DNA of 64,000 bases. It comes from JAOPZW01 sp963807305. GTDB lineage: Bacteria > Actinomycetota > Thermoleophilia > Solirubrobacterales > Solirubrobacteraceae. A model generated the notes under the pieces. That model was not told the DNA's origin. It worked only from the letters and a program-made list of their open reading frames with translations, and ran no database searches. The stretch spans positions 36,375-100,374 of the forward strand of contig CAWEBN010000004.1 in NCBI GenBank assembly GCA_963807305.1. Reading direction: 5' to 3'. Of this stretch, positions 23,675 to 32,318 are shown piece by piece (the stretch's first letter is position 1; each line of letters begins with the position of its first letter). The translations under genes and the position numbers were made by a program.

Positions 23675-24420
23675 TCGACAGCCATACGCACCTGGACTCG
23701 TGTGAACCGCCGAACGCGGAGCTCGTCGCCGCGGCCGAGCGCGAGGGCGTCACCCGCATCCTCACGGTCGGGATGGACGCGGCCACCAACCGCAGCGCCC
23801 TGAAGGCTGCCGAGGACTTCCCCCAGGTCCTGACCGCCGTCGGCCGCCACCCCAACCACGCCGAGGGCTTCGACGAAGCCGACCTCGCCGACCTGCAGGC
23901 GCTCGCCGCGCACCCGCGCTGCGCCGCCATCGGCGAGACCGGCCTCGACTACTTCCGCGACTACGCGCCCCGCGCCGACCAGGAGCGCGCCTTCCACGCC
24001 CAGATCGAGCTGGCGCGGGCGACCGGCAAGCCGCTCGTCATCCACACGCGCGCCGCGGAGGACGACACCGTCTCCACGCTGAAGGCGCGCGCCCACGGGC
24101 TCGAGGTCGTCATGCACTGCTTCTCGATGCCCGATCGCCTGGATGAGTGCCTCGCCGAGGGCTGGTGGATCTCCTTCGCCGGCAACGTGACCTATCCAAA
24201 GGCGACCGACCTGGCGCTGGCGGCCGAGCGCGTGCCCGACGACCGCCTCCTGGTCGAGACCGACGCGCCCTATCTCACGCCACAGCCCGTGCGCAAGGAG
24301 CGCAACCAGCCCGCCTTCGTCGCGTACACAGCGCGCTTCGTCGCCGAGCGCCGCGGCGTCGCCTACGAAGAGCTCGAGCGCCTGGTCGACGCCAACGCTG
24401 CCACCCTCTTCGGGTGGTGA
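23671..24420 (+). CDS. tatD: TatD-family metal-dependent DNase
   Basis: 249 residues. The metal-binding SHTHLDS is at the N-terminus (residues 3-9), Glu in IGETGLDYF, His in VIHTRAAEDDT, MHCFSM, and VETDAPYLTP with the last metal Asp. These are the TatD/YcfH signatures. The family has 3'-5' exonuclease activity and roles in DNA repair or D-aminoacyl-tRNA processing. The GTG start overlaps the metG stop (GTGA), and its own stop overlaps the rsmA start the same way. Confidence 0.93.
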   Translation: MIDSHTHLDSCEPPNAELVAAAEREGVTRILTVGMDAATNRSALKAAEDFPQVLTAVGRHPNHAEGFDEADLADLQALAAHPRCAAIGETGLDYFRDYAPRADQERAFHAQIELARATGKPLVIHTRAAEDDTVSTLKARAHGLEVVMHCFSMPDRLDECLAEGWWISFAGNVTYPKATDLALAAERVPDDRLLVETDAPYLTPQPVRKERNQPAFVAYTARFVAERRGVAYEELERLVDANAATLFGW

Positions 24421-25313
24421 CCGGAGAGCTCCCCACCCAGCCGAGCCTGCGCCGTCTGCGCCAGTTCGGCGTGCGCCCCAAGCGCGACCTCGGTCAGAAC
24501 TTCCTCATCGACTCGAACATCCTCGGGGTCATCGAGCGTGCCGCGGAGCTCGACCCCGCCCACCCCGACGTCGTGCTCGAGATCGGCGGCGGCCTGGGCG
24601 TGCTGAGCGAGCACCTGGCCGCCCACGCGGCCCACGTCCATGTCGTCGAGCTCGACCGCGCGCTCGTGCCCGCGCTCGAGGACGCCCTCGCGCCCCATCG
24701 GAACACGACGCTCCACGTCGCCGACGCGCTCGACCTCGACCTCGGCGCCCTCACGCCCGCGCCGACCAAGGTCGTCGCCAACCTCCCGTACGGGATCGCG
24801 GCGAGCGCGATCCTGCGCACCATCGAGGAGCTCGACGGCGTCACGCGCTGGGTGGCCATGGTCCAGCGCGAGGTCGGCGAGCGTTTCGCTGCCAGGCCGG
24901 GCACGCCGGCGTACGGCGTGCCCAGCGTCCTCGCCCAGCTCGCGTGTGACGTGCGCGTGCACCGCTCGATCGCGCGCACCGTCTTTCATCCGATCCCCAA
25001 TGTCGACTCCGTCCTCGTCGTCCTGGAGCGCACCGGCCCGGCGCCCGCGCCCGAGGTCCGCGCCCTCGTGCGCGCCGCCTTCGCCCACCGCCGCAAGGCA
25101 CTGGCGCGCTCGCTCTCGCTGAGCCCCGGCCAGGGCCCGGACGTCCGCAATCGCGCCCGCGCGGCACTGCTGCAGCTCGGCCATCCGGCCGACGAGCGCG
25201 CCGAGCGGCTCGCGCCCGCCGAGTTCCGCGCGCTGGCGGAGGCGCTCGCACTCCCGCCTGCAGCGGCTGAGGGCCCGCAGCAGCCTCCAGGCGGGGGGAC
25301 CCGGCTCGCATGA
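24417..25313 (+). CDS. rsmA: 16S rRNA dimethyladenosine transferase
   Basis: Dimethylates A1518 and A1519 of 16S rRNA (KsgA). 298 residues. Motifs: KRDLGQNFLIDSNIL at the N-terminus, the SAM-binding EIGGGLGVLSEHL, acidic loop VVELDRALV, and the catalytic motif IV VVANLPYGI. The ending HPADERAERLAPAEFRALAEAL is typical. It starts with GTG overlapping the tatD stop. The last residues, PPGGGTRLA, are simply the translation of the ispE ribosome-binding site (GGGGGGACCC). Confidence 0.95.
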   Translation: MTGELPTQPSLRRLRQFGVRPKRDLGQNFLIDSNILGVIERAAELDPAHPDVVLEIGGGLGVLSEHLAAHAAHVHVVELDRALVPALEDALAPHRNTTLHVADALDLDLGALTPAPTKVVANLPYGIAASAILRTIEELDGVTRWVAMVQREVGERFAARPGTPAYGVPSVLAQLACDVRVHRSIARTVFHPIPNVDSVLVVLERTGPAPAPEVRALVRAAFAHRRKALARSLSLSPGQGPDVRNRARAALLQLGHPADERAERLAPAEFRALAEALALPPAAAEGPQQPPGGGTRLA

Positions 25314-26173
25314 CCGCGCTGCACGACTCGGCGCCGGCGAAGATCAACCTCTGCCTCTACGTGGGCCCGACGCGCGAGGACGGTCGCCACGAGCTGGTGA
25401 GCATCTTCCAGCCGATCGCCCTCGCCGACGAGGTCGAGCTCGAGCCCGGCGGCCTGGGCTCGGCGATGGATCGCGTGACCTGTCCCGGGGTGGAGGGCGA
25501 GAACCTCGCCGCCCTGGCCCTGCGGCGCTTTCGCGAGCGCACCGGATGGAACGGCGGCCCGGTGCGCATCCGGATCGAGAAGCGGATCCCGATCGCGGCC
25601 GGGATGGCCGGCGGCAGCGCCGACGCCGGCGCCGCCCTGCGGCTCGTGGCCCGCGCGGCCGGGATCGAGGACGACGCGCTCCTGCGCGAGATCGGCGCCG
25701 GGCTCGGCGCCGACGTCGCCGCTCAGGTCCGCCCGCGTCGCTACCTCGCCACCGGCGCCGGTGAGCGCCTGACGCCGCTGCCCCCGCCGGCGCCCTACGG
25801 CGTGCTCGTGATCCCGTCGCGGCACGAGCTCTCGACCGCCGACGTCTACCGCGAGTTCGATCGCTTGGCGCTGCCGCGCGACGCGACCGACCTCGCCGCC
25901 AGGCTGCGCGAGGTCTCCACCGCGGCCGCTGATCTGCCCGACCGGCTGATCGGCAACGACCTCGAGCCCGCCGCGCGGGCGCTGTGCCCCGAGATCGACG
26001 ACGCGCTCGCCACGGCGCGCGAGGTCGGCGCCCGCCATGCGCTCGTGTGCGGATCGGGACCGACCGTGATCGGCCTCTTCAGTGATCTGCGCGGCGCGCG
26101 CGGCGCCGCCGCGCGCCTGTCCGAGCGCGAGCCGCGCCCGATCGCCGTCGCGCCGTGGGGGGCGATGCTGTGA
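25310..26173 (+). CDS. ispE: 4-diphosphocytidyl-2-C-methyl-D-erythritol kinase
   Basis: GHMP kinase of the MEP isoprenoid pathway, 287 residues. It shows SAPAKINLCLYVG near the N-terminus with the catalytic Lys, the ATP loop PIAAGMAGGSADAGAAL, and the third motif VCGSGPTVIGLF. ATG overlaps the rsmA stop (ATGA). The rsmA-ispE pairing is conserved across many bacteria. The stop overlaps the GTG of the DedA/PAP2 gene. Confidence 0.95.
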   Translation: MTALHDSAPAKINLCLYVGPTREDGRHELVSIFQPIALADEVELEPGGLGSAMDRVTCPGVEGENLAALALRRFRERTGWNGGPVRIRIEKRIPIAAGMAGGSADAGAALRLVARAAGIEDDALLREIGAGLGADVAAQVRPRRYLATGAGERLTPLPPPAPYGVLVIPSRHELSTADVYREFDRLALPRDATDLAARLREVSTAAADLPDRLIGNDLEPAARALCPEIDDALATAREVGARHALVCGSGPTVIGLFSDLRGARGAAARLSEREPRPIAVAPWGAML

Positions 26174-27726
26174 AGCCGGTCTGGATCGTCTTCGCCGTCG
26201 CGCTGGGGGCGTTCCTGGTCTGGCGCCGGCGCCGCCTCGAGCCCACGCTGCTGGCCGGCGGCGCCCTGGTCGCCGTGGCCGCGCTCGTCTACGGCCTTGG
26301 CGTCGTGCACTTCCCGAACATCGAGCAACTGCTGATCGACGTCGGCGAGCGGCTCGGGAAGTGGACCTACGTGCTCGTCGGCGCGCTCGCCTTCTGCGAG
26401 ACCGGCGCCTTCATCGGGCTGATCGCACCCGGCGAGACGGCGCTGCTGCTCGGCGGCCTCGTGGCCGGCCAGGGTCAGGTGGACGTCCTGACGATGATCG
26501 CCGTCGTGTGGGCGTGCGCAGTCGCGGGCGACCTCACGAGCTTCTATCTCGGCCGCCGCCTCGGCCGCTCCTTCATGGTCAAGCACGGCTCGAAGGTGCA
26601 GATCACCGAGGCACGCCTGGAGCAGGTCGAGCGCTTCTTCGATCGCCACGGCGGCAAGGCGATCCTCATCGGGCGCTTCGTCGGCCTCGTGCGCGCCGTG
26701 GCGCCGTTCATGGCCGGCTCGTCCGGCATGCCGCTGCGCCGCTTCGTGCCCTACGACGTCATCGGCGCCGGGCTGTGGGGCTCGACCTTCGTCGTGCTCG
26801 GCTACGTCTTCTGGCAGAGCTTCAGCCAGCTCGTCGACTACGCGAAGAAGGGCGCGCTGGCGCTGGGCGCGGTCATCGTGCTCGTGGTCGCGATCGTGTG
26901 GCTCGTCCGCTGGCTGCGCAACCCGGAGAACCGCGCCCGCATGCGCGAGTGGATGGAGCGCCAGGCCCAGCGGCCGGCGCTGCGCCCGCTGGTCGCCGTG
27001 CTGGCGCCGGTCCTGCGCACGAGCCGGCGGCCGGCCCGCTTCGTGTGGGACCGCGTGACCCCGGGCGACCTCGGGCTCGAGCTGACCACGCTCTTCGCGG
27101 TGGCGGGCGTGGGGGCCTTCGTCTTCGTGTGGGATCTCGTCCGTATCGAGCAGGACAACGGCCTGCTCGCGGGCGACGCCCAGTCGCTGCGGCTGGCCGA
27201 TCGCCTCCACATGGACGCGCTGGTCAGCGTGGCCAAGGTCGTGACGGCGCTGGGGTCGCTGCCGGTGGCGATCGCGCTCGTGGCACTGGCGGGCGCGACG
27301 CTCGCGTGGCGCCACAAGGTGCGCGACGCCCTCGCCCTCGTCTTCGGCCTCGCCCTGACCTACGCGGCCGTGCACATCACCAAGGACGCCGTGGATCGCC
27401 CGCGGCCGGCGCGCGCGCTGGTCGACACCGACGGCGCGGCCTATCCCTCGGCCCACGCCGCCTACGCCGTGACGTGGGTCGCCGTCGCGGTCGCGCTCAG
27501 CCGTGCGCTGCCGAACGTCGCCTCGCGCTTCGCCTTCGTCACCGTGGCGATGGTGATCGCGGTCGTGGTCGGTCTGAGCCGGATCTACCTGCGGGCGCAC
27601 TACCTCTCCGACGTCGTCGGAGGGTGGGGCCTGGGCGCCGCCATCTTCGCCCTCTGCGGCAGCGGGGCGCTGGTCATCGGCTACGTGCGGAACAATGCAC
27701 GGGCGCCCGACCCGACACCGTCGTGA
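26170..27726 (+). CDS. DedA-PAP2 fusion membrane phosphatase
   Basis: 518 residues. Residues of about 50-230 are a DedA (SNARE_assoc/VTT) domain: FCETGAFIGLIAPGETALLLGG and GRFVGLVRAVAPFMAGSSGM. Residues of about 295-510 are a PAP2 phosphatase domain with all three motifs: KDAVDRPRP, YPSAHAAYA, and SRIYLRAHYLSDVVGG. DedA proteins move polyprenyl- or glycerophospholipids across the membrane, and PAP2 enzymes dephosphorylate lipid pyrophosphates. The fusion therefore suggests undecaprenyl-phosphate recycling or lipid turnover. The GTG start overlaps the ispE stop, placing it in an operon that makes isoprenoid precursors, which agrees with a polyprenyl substrate (inference). Confidence 0.88.
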   Translation: MKPVWIVFAVALGAFLVWRRRRLEPTLLAGGALVAVAALVYGLGVVHFPNIEQLLIDVGERLGKWTYVLVGALAFCETGAFIGLIAPGETALLLGGLVAGQGQVDVLTMIAVVWACAVAGDLTSFYLGRRLGRSFMVKHGSKVQITEARLEQVERFFDRHGGKAILIGRFVGLVRAVAPFMAGSSGMPLRRFVPYDVIGAGLWGSTFVVLGYVFWQSFSQLVDYAKKGALALGAVIVLVVAIVWLVRWLRNPENRARMREWMERQAQRPALRPLVAVLAPVLRTSRRPARFVWDRVTPGDLGLELTTLFAVAGVGAFVFVWDLVRIEQDNGLLAGDAQSLRLADRLHMDALVSVAKVVTALGSLPVAIALVALAGATLAWRHKVRDALALVFGLALTYAAVHITKDAVDRPRPARALVDTDGAAYPSAHAAYAVTWVAVAVALSRALPNVASRFAFVTVAMVIAVVVGLSRIYLRAHYLSDVVGGWGLGAAIFALCGSGALVIGYVRNNARAPDPTPS

Positions 27727-27782
27727 CCGCGCGTGATTGCTCGACGAGCCCGACCCTGCATCTCCCAGGCTGAATCCTCGCG

Positions 27783-28007
27783 ATGAGCAACGAGTCGATC
27801 ATCTACCTCGTCGCCGCCTGCAGCGGCGTGTTCGGCCTGGCCGCGTATGTCGGGCTCATCGTGGTGCCCGCCTGGACCGCCTACAGCCGCATCTGGGAAC
27901 GCCTGGCCGCCACCCTCCTCACCCTGTACGTGCTGGCCGGGTTCCTCATCCTGGGCGTCGTGGGCGGCGCGGCCGTGATCTGGTTCTGGGATCGATTTAC
28001 CGCCTGA
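27783..28007 (+). CDS. Small two-helix membrane protein
   Basis: 74 residues. Two hydrophobic helices (about 8-30 and 42-66) are joined by a short loop with aromatic and charged residues (TAYSRIWERL). ATG start, no clear Shine-Dalgarno. It has the look of a small actinobacterial inner-membrane protein of unknown function. The codon use and absence of alternative frames support a real gene. Confidence 0.6.
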   Translation: MSNESIIYLVAACSGVFGLAAYVGLIVVPAWTAYSRIWERLAATLLTLYVLAGFLILGVVGGAAVIWFWDRFTA

Positions 28008-28056
28008 TAGCGGGGTCGGCTGGCCTTCGAGGCGGGCTTCAGCACGAAGTTCGCCT

Positions 28057-28062
28057 TAGAAT
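28057..28062 (+). promoter_or_regulatory. -10 element of the PucR-type regulator gene
   Basis: TAGAAT, five of six bases of the TATAAT consensus, ends 6 bases before the ATG. No Shine-Dalgarno fits in CGGTGC, so the message is very probably leaderless. Confidence 0.55.
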
Positions 28063-28068
28063 CGGTGC

Positions 28069-29301
28069 ATGTCCACCCCGGCCCACGGACCGGCGACCGG
28101 GCTCGATCTCGCCGCGCTGGACGCGATCACCGACGCCGTCGAGTCTGGTGCCGGCCTGCCCGAGATCGTCCGTGCCGCCGCTCGGGCGCTCGACGCCAGC
28201 CTGGTGCTGACCGACCGCGCGGGCGCCGTGCTGGCCGTGGCGGCGCGCTCGCCGGCCGACGAGCGGTCGCTGCTCGACGACGCCGCCGGGGTCGAGTCGA
28301 TCGAACTGCGGGTGGCCGACGCCCCCGTGGGGACTCTGCGGCTGCGCGCACGGGGCGAGGTCGGCGCGGCGCTGGTCAAGCTCGTCACGACGCTGATCGC
28401 GTCGGAGGTCGAGCGCCTGCGCGCGCCCGAGCGCGCGTCCGAGCAGGCGCTCACGGGCTTCCTGCACGCGCTGCTCGACCGCGACATCTCCGGGCGCGAG
28501 GACATCCTCGGGCGAGCCGGCGAGCTCGGCATCGATCTGGTCGAGGGGGCGAGCATCGTCGTCGCGCGAGCACACTCGCTCGTGCCGACCGAGGACGGGT
28601 GGCGCCAGCGCGTGCTGGGCGTGGCCGATCGCGGGGCGCGCGCCGTGCTGCCGGGCGCGGCCGCCGTGCTCGCCGCGCGTGCCGACGCCGTGGGCGCCGA
28701 GGTCGTGCTCCTGCTCCCGGGCGCCGACGACGCGACCGCAGCACGGGCCGCCGACGCCGTCCTGCGCGAGCTGCAGAGCGCCCTACCGGGCCACAGCTTT
28801 GCAATCGGGCGCAGCCGCCCCGCGCCCGACCCGGTCGACCTGCATCGCGCGGGCGCCGAGGCCCTGCTGGCGGCCAACGTCGTCGAGGGCGACGCCGACC
28901 GCCCGGTGCTGGCCTTCGAGGAGTCGGGCGCCTATCGCCTGCTGCTCAGCGCGATGAGCGAGGACCCGGCCGAGCTCCAACGCTTCTACGCCGAGACCGT
29001 GGAGCCGCTCGTCGCCTACGACGAGCAGTACGAGACGGGCCTCGTGCAGACGGTCGAGGCGTTCCTCGAGGCCGACGGCAACGTGGCCGGGACCGCGCAG
29101 CGCCTCTTCACCCACCGCCACACGATCCGCTATCGGCTCGAGCGCGTGAAGGAGCTCTCGGGGCTCGACGTCGGCTCGACCGACGGGCGCGAGAAGCTCT
29201 CGCTCGGGCTCAAGGCCATGCGCGTGCTCGGCATCGCCCACCGCGGCGGTCCGGCGACCGAGGCGGGGGCCGGGGGCGGCCGCGTCCCGCGGCGCAGCTG
29301 A
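28069..29301 (+). CDS. PucR/CdaR-family transcriptional regulator
   Basis: 410 residues. The C-terminus holds the PucR-type helix-turn-helix: FLEADGNVAGTAQRLFTHRHTIRYRLERV at about residues 330-358. Upstream lies a GGDEF-like domain of the CdaR type, with FAIGRSRPAPDPVDLHRAGAEAL. The N-terminal 150 residues look like a GAF-like sensor (DAITDAVESGAGLPEIVRAAARALDASLVLTD). PucR members activate purine, sugar-acid or amino-acid catabolic genes, but no target is obvious nearby. A hairpin followed by T5 lies 50 bases downstream. Confidence 0.85.
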   Translation: MSTPAHGPATGLDLAALDAITDAVESGAGLPEIVRAAARALDASLVLTDRAGAVLAVAARSPADERSLLDDAAGVESIELRVADAPVGTLRLRARGEVGAALVKLVTTLIASEVERLRAPERASEQALTGFLHALLDRDISGREDILGRAGELGIDLVEGASIVVARAHSLVPTEDGWRQRVLGVADRGARAVLPGAAAVLAARADAVGAEVVLLLPGADDATAARAADAVLRELQSALPGHSFAIGRSRPAPDPVDLHRAGAEALLAANVVEGDADRPVLAFEESGAYRLLLSAMSEDPAELQRFYAETVEPLVAYDEQYETGLVQTVEAFLEADGNVAGTAQRLFTHRHTIRYRLERVKELSGLDVGSTDGREKLSLGLKAMRVLGIAHRGGPATEAGAGGGRVPRRS

Positions 29302-29353
29302 CGCGGCATCGATCACCCGTCCATCCGGGCGAGCGCCAACGCGCCACTTTCCG

Positions 29354-29392
29354 CCGCTCGTCTGAGATATCCGGCCAATGAGCGGGCTTTTT
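29354..29392 (+). terminator. Possible intrinsic terminator after the PucR-type gene
   Basis: CCGCTC (29354-29359) pairs with GAGCGG (29380-29385); the loop is 20 bases and GCTTTTT follows. The stem is short for an intrinsic terminator, but T5 runs are rare in this GC-rich sequence and the position after the regulator gene is right. Confidence 0.4.
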
Positions 29393-29424
29393 CTCAAAGC
29401 GGCGCCGTTCGCCGCCGAGCGGCC

Positions 29425-29453
29425 TTGAGCAATTTCCGCGCCCGCCGATACAG
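29425..29453 (+). promoter_or_regulatory. Promoter of the TSP3-repeat gene
   Basis: TTGAGC (29425-29430), a 17-base spacer and ATACAG (29448-29453) form a reasonable -35/-10 pair directly before AGGGG and the ATG at 29459. The -35 lies on the right arm of a possible CTCAA/TTGAG hairpin. Confidence 0.35.
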
Positions 29454-29458
29454 GGGTT

Positions 29459-30924
29459 ATGGACCTTGGCAGGCGGCTTTCACCTGGTGCGCGGGCCCGC
29501 TGGGCCTCCGTGCTCGGCGTGGCCGTCGCCGGCACCCTCGCCGGCGGGGGCCTGATGGGCCTCAGCCACCACGTGCTGCCCTTCGCCGGGTGGCCGACCT
29601 TGGGCGGGCACGGCGACGTCCAGCAGCGGCTCGCTGCCGCGCCGGACCTCGTTCGCCATGCGCGGCCCGGTGTCGGCGGCCACGCGGTCAGCGCTCCGGG
29701 CGGCCTCGCGCCGCTCGGCGGCGCCGCGCCGCTGGCCGCCGCGCCGGTCCGTGTGACCTTCCGTCCCGGCGCGCGCCTGAGCGCCACCACCTCGACGATC
29801 GGCGCGCAGCCCGCGACCCACGATCGCGACTCCGACAACGACGGGATCCCGGACTCGGTCGAGGCGCGCATGGGCAGCAACCCGCGCAGTGCCGACTCCG
29901 ACGGCGACGGCCTGCCCGACGGCTGGGAGCGCCAGCACGGCCTCGATCCCTCCAATGCGCAGGACGCCTCCGCGGACCCGGACGGCGACGGCCTCAGCAA
30001 CGCCACCGAGTACAAGGCGGGCGAGAACCCGCTCGCACGCGACTCCAACCGGGACGGCACGAACGACGGCCAGGACGACTCCGACGGCGACGGTCTCAGC
30101 AACGCCGTCGAGCAGGACCTGTCGCTCGATCCCAAGAGCGGCACCTCGGCCGGCAACGCGATCTCGGACGCCTCCGAGGACACCGACGGCGATGGCATCC
30201 CCAACGCCGTCGAGGTCAGCATCGGCACCGACCCGGCGGTCGCGGACTCCGACGGCGACGGCGTGCCCGACGGCCAGGCCGACAGCGACGGCGACGGCCT
30301 CACGAACGCCGAGGAGGTCGCCCTGCACCTCGATCCCGTCAGCGGCGAGTCGAGCCCGGGCCAGCCCGACGCGGCGCTCGACAGCGACGGCGACGGCCTC
30401 TCGAACGCCACCGAGCTCCAGATGGGCAGCAACCCGGCGGTGGCCGACTCCGACGGCAACGGCGCCCCCGACGGCAGCGAGGACCCCGACGGCGACGGCA
30501 CCCCGAGCGCCCAGGAGATCGCCGAGGGCCGCGACCCGCTGGTCGCCGACGCGCCCGCGACGGACGCGTCGACCGACCCGGCCGCGTCCTCCGAGGAGCC
30601 CGCGAAGTCCGACGGCGACGCCCATCCGCGCAACCACGACGACTCCAACGCGGACCCGGACCCGGACCCGGCCCGAGCTCGAGCTCCGCGGCCGGCTCGG
30701 GCACCGCTCCGGCGCCCGCGAGCACCCCTGAGCCGGCCGCCACGCCGGCCCCGGCGTCGACTCCGCCCTCCAGCGCCGGCGACGACCAGACCAACGGCGC
30801 GGCTCCCGCCCCCGCCACGCCGGCGCCCGCGGCACAGCCGGCCGCCGCCCCTGCCGCTCCGGCCGCTCAGCCGGATCAAGCCAACGGGGCGCCGCCGGTC
30901 GACGTCCCGGTCGCCGACGGCTAG
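29459..30924 (+). CDS. Secreted thrombospondin type-3 repeat protein (one frameshift)
   Basis: A signal/anchor helix (about residues 12-36) leads to a mature part with about ten TSP3-type calcium-binding repeats: DSDNDGIPDSVE, DSDGDGLPDGWE, DPDGDGLSNATE and so on (nt 29820-30560), spaced by 15-30 residues. From nt 30650 the frame must change. The repeat frame would run through DPDPDPARARAPRP into the next gene, while the neighbouring frame continues GPSSSSAAGSGT and a Pro/Ala linker ending PPVDVPVADG at a TAG (30922). The break falls in a 6-base tandem repeat (GACCCG), so a one-base deletion or sequence error is likely. About 488 residues when repaired. TSP3 repeats bind calcium and often occur in cell-surface proteins; function unknown. 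Confidence 0.72.
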
Positions 30925-30937
30925 CCAACCGCGGCCG

Positions 30938-30943
30938 TACGAT
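30938..30943 (+). promoter_or_regulatory. -10 element of the nucleoside phosphorylase gene
   Basis: TACGAT ends 8 bases before the ATG at 30952. AGGA directly touches the start codon, too close for a normal Shine-Dalgarno, so a leaderless transcript is likely. Confidence 0.45.
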
Positions 30944-30951
30944 CCGCAGGA

Positions 30952-31743
30952 ATGCGGATCGGGATCATCACCGGCTCGGGGACGTATGCCCTCCCCGCGC
31001 TCGAGGCCGGCGCCCCCGGCCGTGTGGCGACGCCATTCGGGGAGGCACTGGTCTCCGAAGGCAGCTTCGCCGGGGCCGACGTCCTGCACGTTGCGCGCCA
31101 CCGCGACGGGCACCTGCTCCTGAGCAGCGCGGTCACGCATCAGGCCAACCTGTGGGCGCTCCGTGAGCGAGGGGCCCAGGCCATCCTGGCCGTCACCGTG
31201 TGCGGCTCACTCGACCCCGGGCTCGAGCTCGGCACGCTGATCGTCTTCGACGACCTGCACTTCCTGGCCAACCGCCTGCCCGACGGCTCGCTGTGCACGC
31301 TGCACACCGAGCCGGGGGCGCCAGGACGCGGTCACTGGATCTTCGACCGGCCGTTCAGCGACCCACTGCGACGTGCGCTGCTCGCCGGCGCCCGCGAGGC
31401 CGGCTGCGACGTCCGCGACGGCGGCTGCTACGGCCACGTCGACGGCCCGCGCTTCAACACGCGGACCGAGATCCGGATGCTCATGCAGGCCGGCGTCACC
31501 GCGGTCTCGCAGACCGCGGGACCCGAGACCGTCCTCGCCGGCGAGGCCAAGGTGCCCTATGCGCTGGTCGGGTACGCGACCGACTACGCCAACGGCGTCA
31601 AGCCCGAGGCCCCGACGCCCGTCGAGGAGCTCATCCGTCTCGTCGAGGCCAGCACCGCGACGTTCGCGCGCACGCTGGCAGCCGCGGTTCCGCGCGTGAC
31701 GAGCGCGCCCGACCCGGTGGGGACGCATTTCTCCTGGGATTGA
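30952..31743 (+). CDS. MTAP/PNP-family purine nucleoside phosphorylase
   Basis: 263 residues, PNP_UDP_1 fold of the methylthioadenosine/inosine phosphorylase branch. Visible motifs are the phosphate loop IGIITGSGTYALP, the RHRDGH region, NLWALRERGAQAILAVTVCGSL, the FDDLHFLANRLPDGSLC substrate loop, GCYGHVDGPRFNTRTEIRML and the purine-site TDYANG. It cleaves MTA or purine nucleosides to base plus ribose-1-phosphate. The loop differs enough from known MTAPs that substrate choice (MTA, inosine, guanosine) is open. The DUF2064-like gene follows after 22 bases. Confidence 0.88.
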   Translation: MRIGIITGSGTYALPALEAGAPGRVATPFGEALVSEGSFAGADVLHVARHRDGHLLLSSAVTHQANLWALRERGAQAILAVTVCGSLDPGLELGTLIVFDDLHFLANRLPDGSLCTLHTEPGAPGRGHWIFDRPFSDPLRRALLAGAREAGCDVRDGGCYGHVDGPRFNTRTEIRMLMQAGVTAVSQTAGPETVLAGEAKVPYALVGYATDYANGVKPEAPTPVEELIRLVEASTATFARTLAAAVPRVTSAPDPVGTHFSWD

Positions 31744-31765
31744 GGAGCAGGGCGGCCCCGCCGCG

Positions 31766-32311
31766 GTGATCGTCGGCTCGCTCGCTGCGCCGGACGATCC
31801 CGGGCTCGACGAGCTTCTGGGGGCCGATGCCGCGCAGGCGCTGCGCGCCGAGCTCGCCGCACGCGCGCGGCGCTGGGCGGCGGACGTAGCGCCCGGCCGG
31901 GCCTACGAGGCGACGACGCTCGGCGCCGCCGAGGCCGCGCTGGCCGGGCACGAAGGGCCGGTCCTGCTGGCCTCGCCCGACGTCCCGGCGCTGGACGCGC
32001 GCCTCGCCCGGGCCGCGCTCGACGACCTGGCGGCGGGCTGCGACATCGTCCTGGGCGCCGCCCACGACGGGCGGCCCTACATCCTGGCGGTGCCGCGCGC
32101 GGACCCCGAGCTGCTGGCGTTGGTTGAGCGCTCGCTCGACGGCGGGATCCTGGGCGCCTTCGCCGAGCGCGGCGTGACGCTCGGCATGCTGCGCCACGAG
32201 CGCCGGCTGGCCAGCGCGGGCGACGCCCGGGCGCTCGCGATCGACCCGTTCGCCCCCGCCGACCTGGCGGCGCTGGTGCGCGGCCGTCTGCGCGAGCCAC
32301 CCCGCCGATAG
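31766..32311 (+). CDS. DUF2064-like GT-A-fold protein
   Basis: 181 residues. The central text VLLASPDVPALDARLARAALDDLAAGCDIVLGAAHDGRPYILAVP matches the pattern of DUF2064/TIGR04282 glycosyltransferase-like proteins (an Asp-x-Pro motif, then a D-G-G/R-Y active-site-like turn). The family usually has about 200 residues, and the N-terminal nucleotide-binding part (VKTRLAP) is not seen here. GTG start after GAGGAGCAGGG. It is probably an operon partner of the phosphorylase. Function unknown. Confidence 0.6.
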   Translation: MIVGSLAAPDDPGLDELLGADAAQALRAELAARARRWAADVAPGRAYEATTLGAAEAALAGHEGPVLLASPDVPALDARLARAALDDLAAGCDIVLGAAHDGRPYILAVPRADPELLALVERSLDGGILGAFAERGVTLGMLRHERRLASAGDARALAIDPFAPADLAALVRGRLREPPRR

Positions 32312-32318
32312 CCCGCGC

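Noticed and set aside
29302..29458. Riboswitch before the TSP3 gene
   Set aside because: CAAAGC and nested hairpins recall riboswitch cores, but the conserved bases of the c-di-GMP or c-di-AMP classes are missing and the gap also holds a terminator and promoter.
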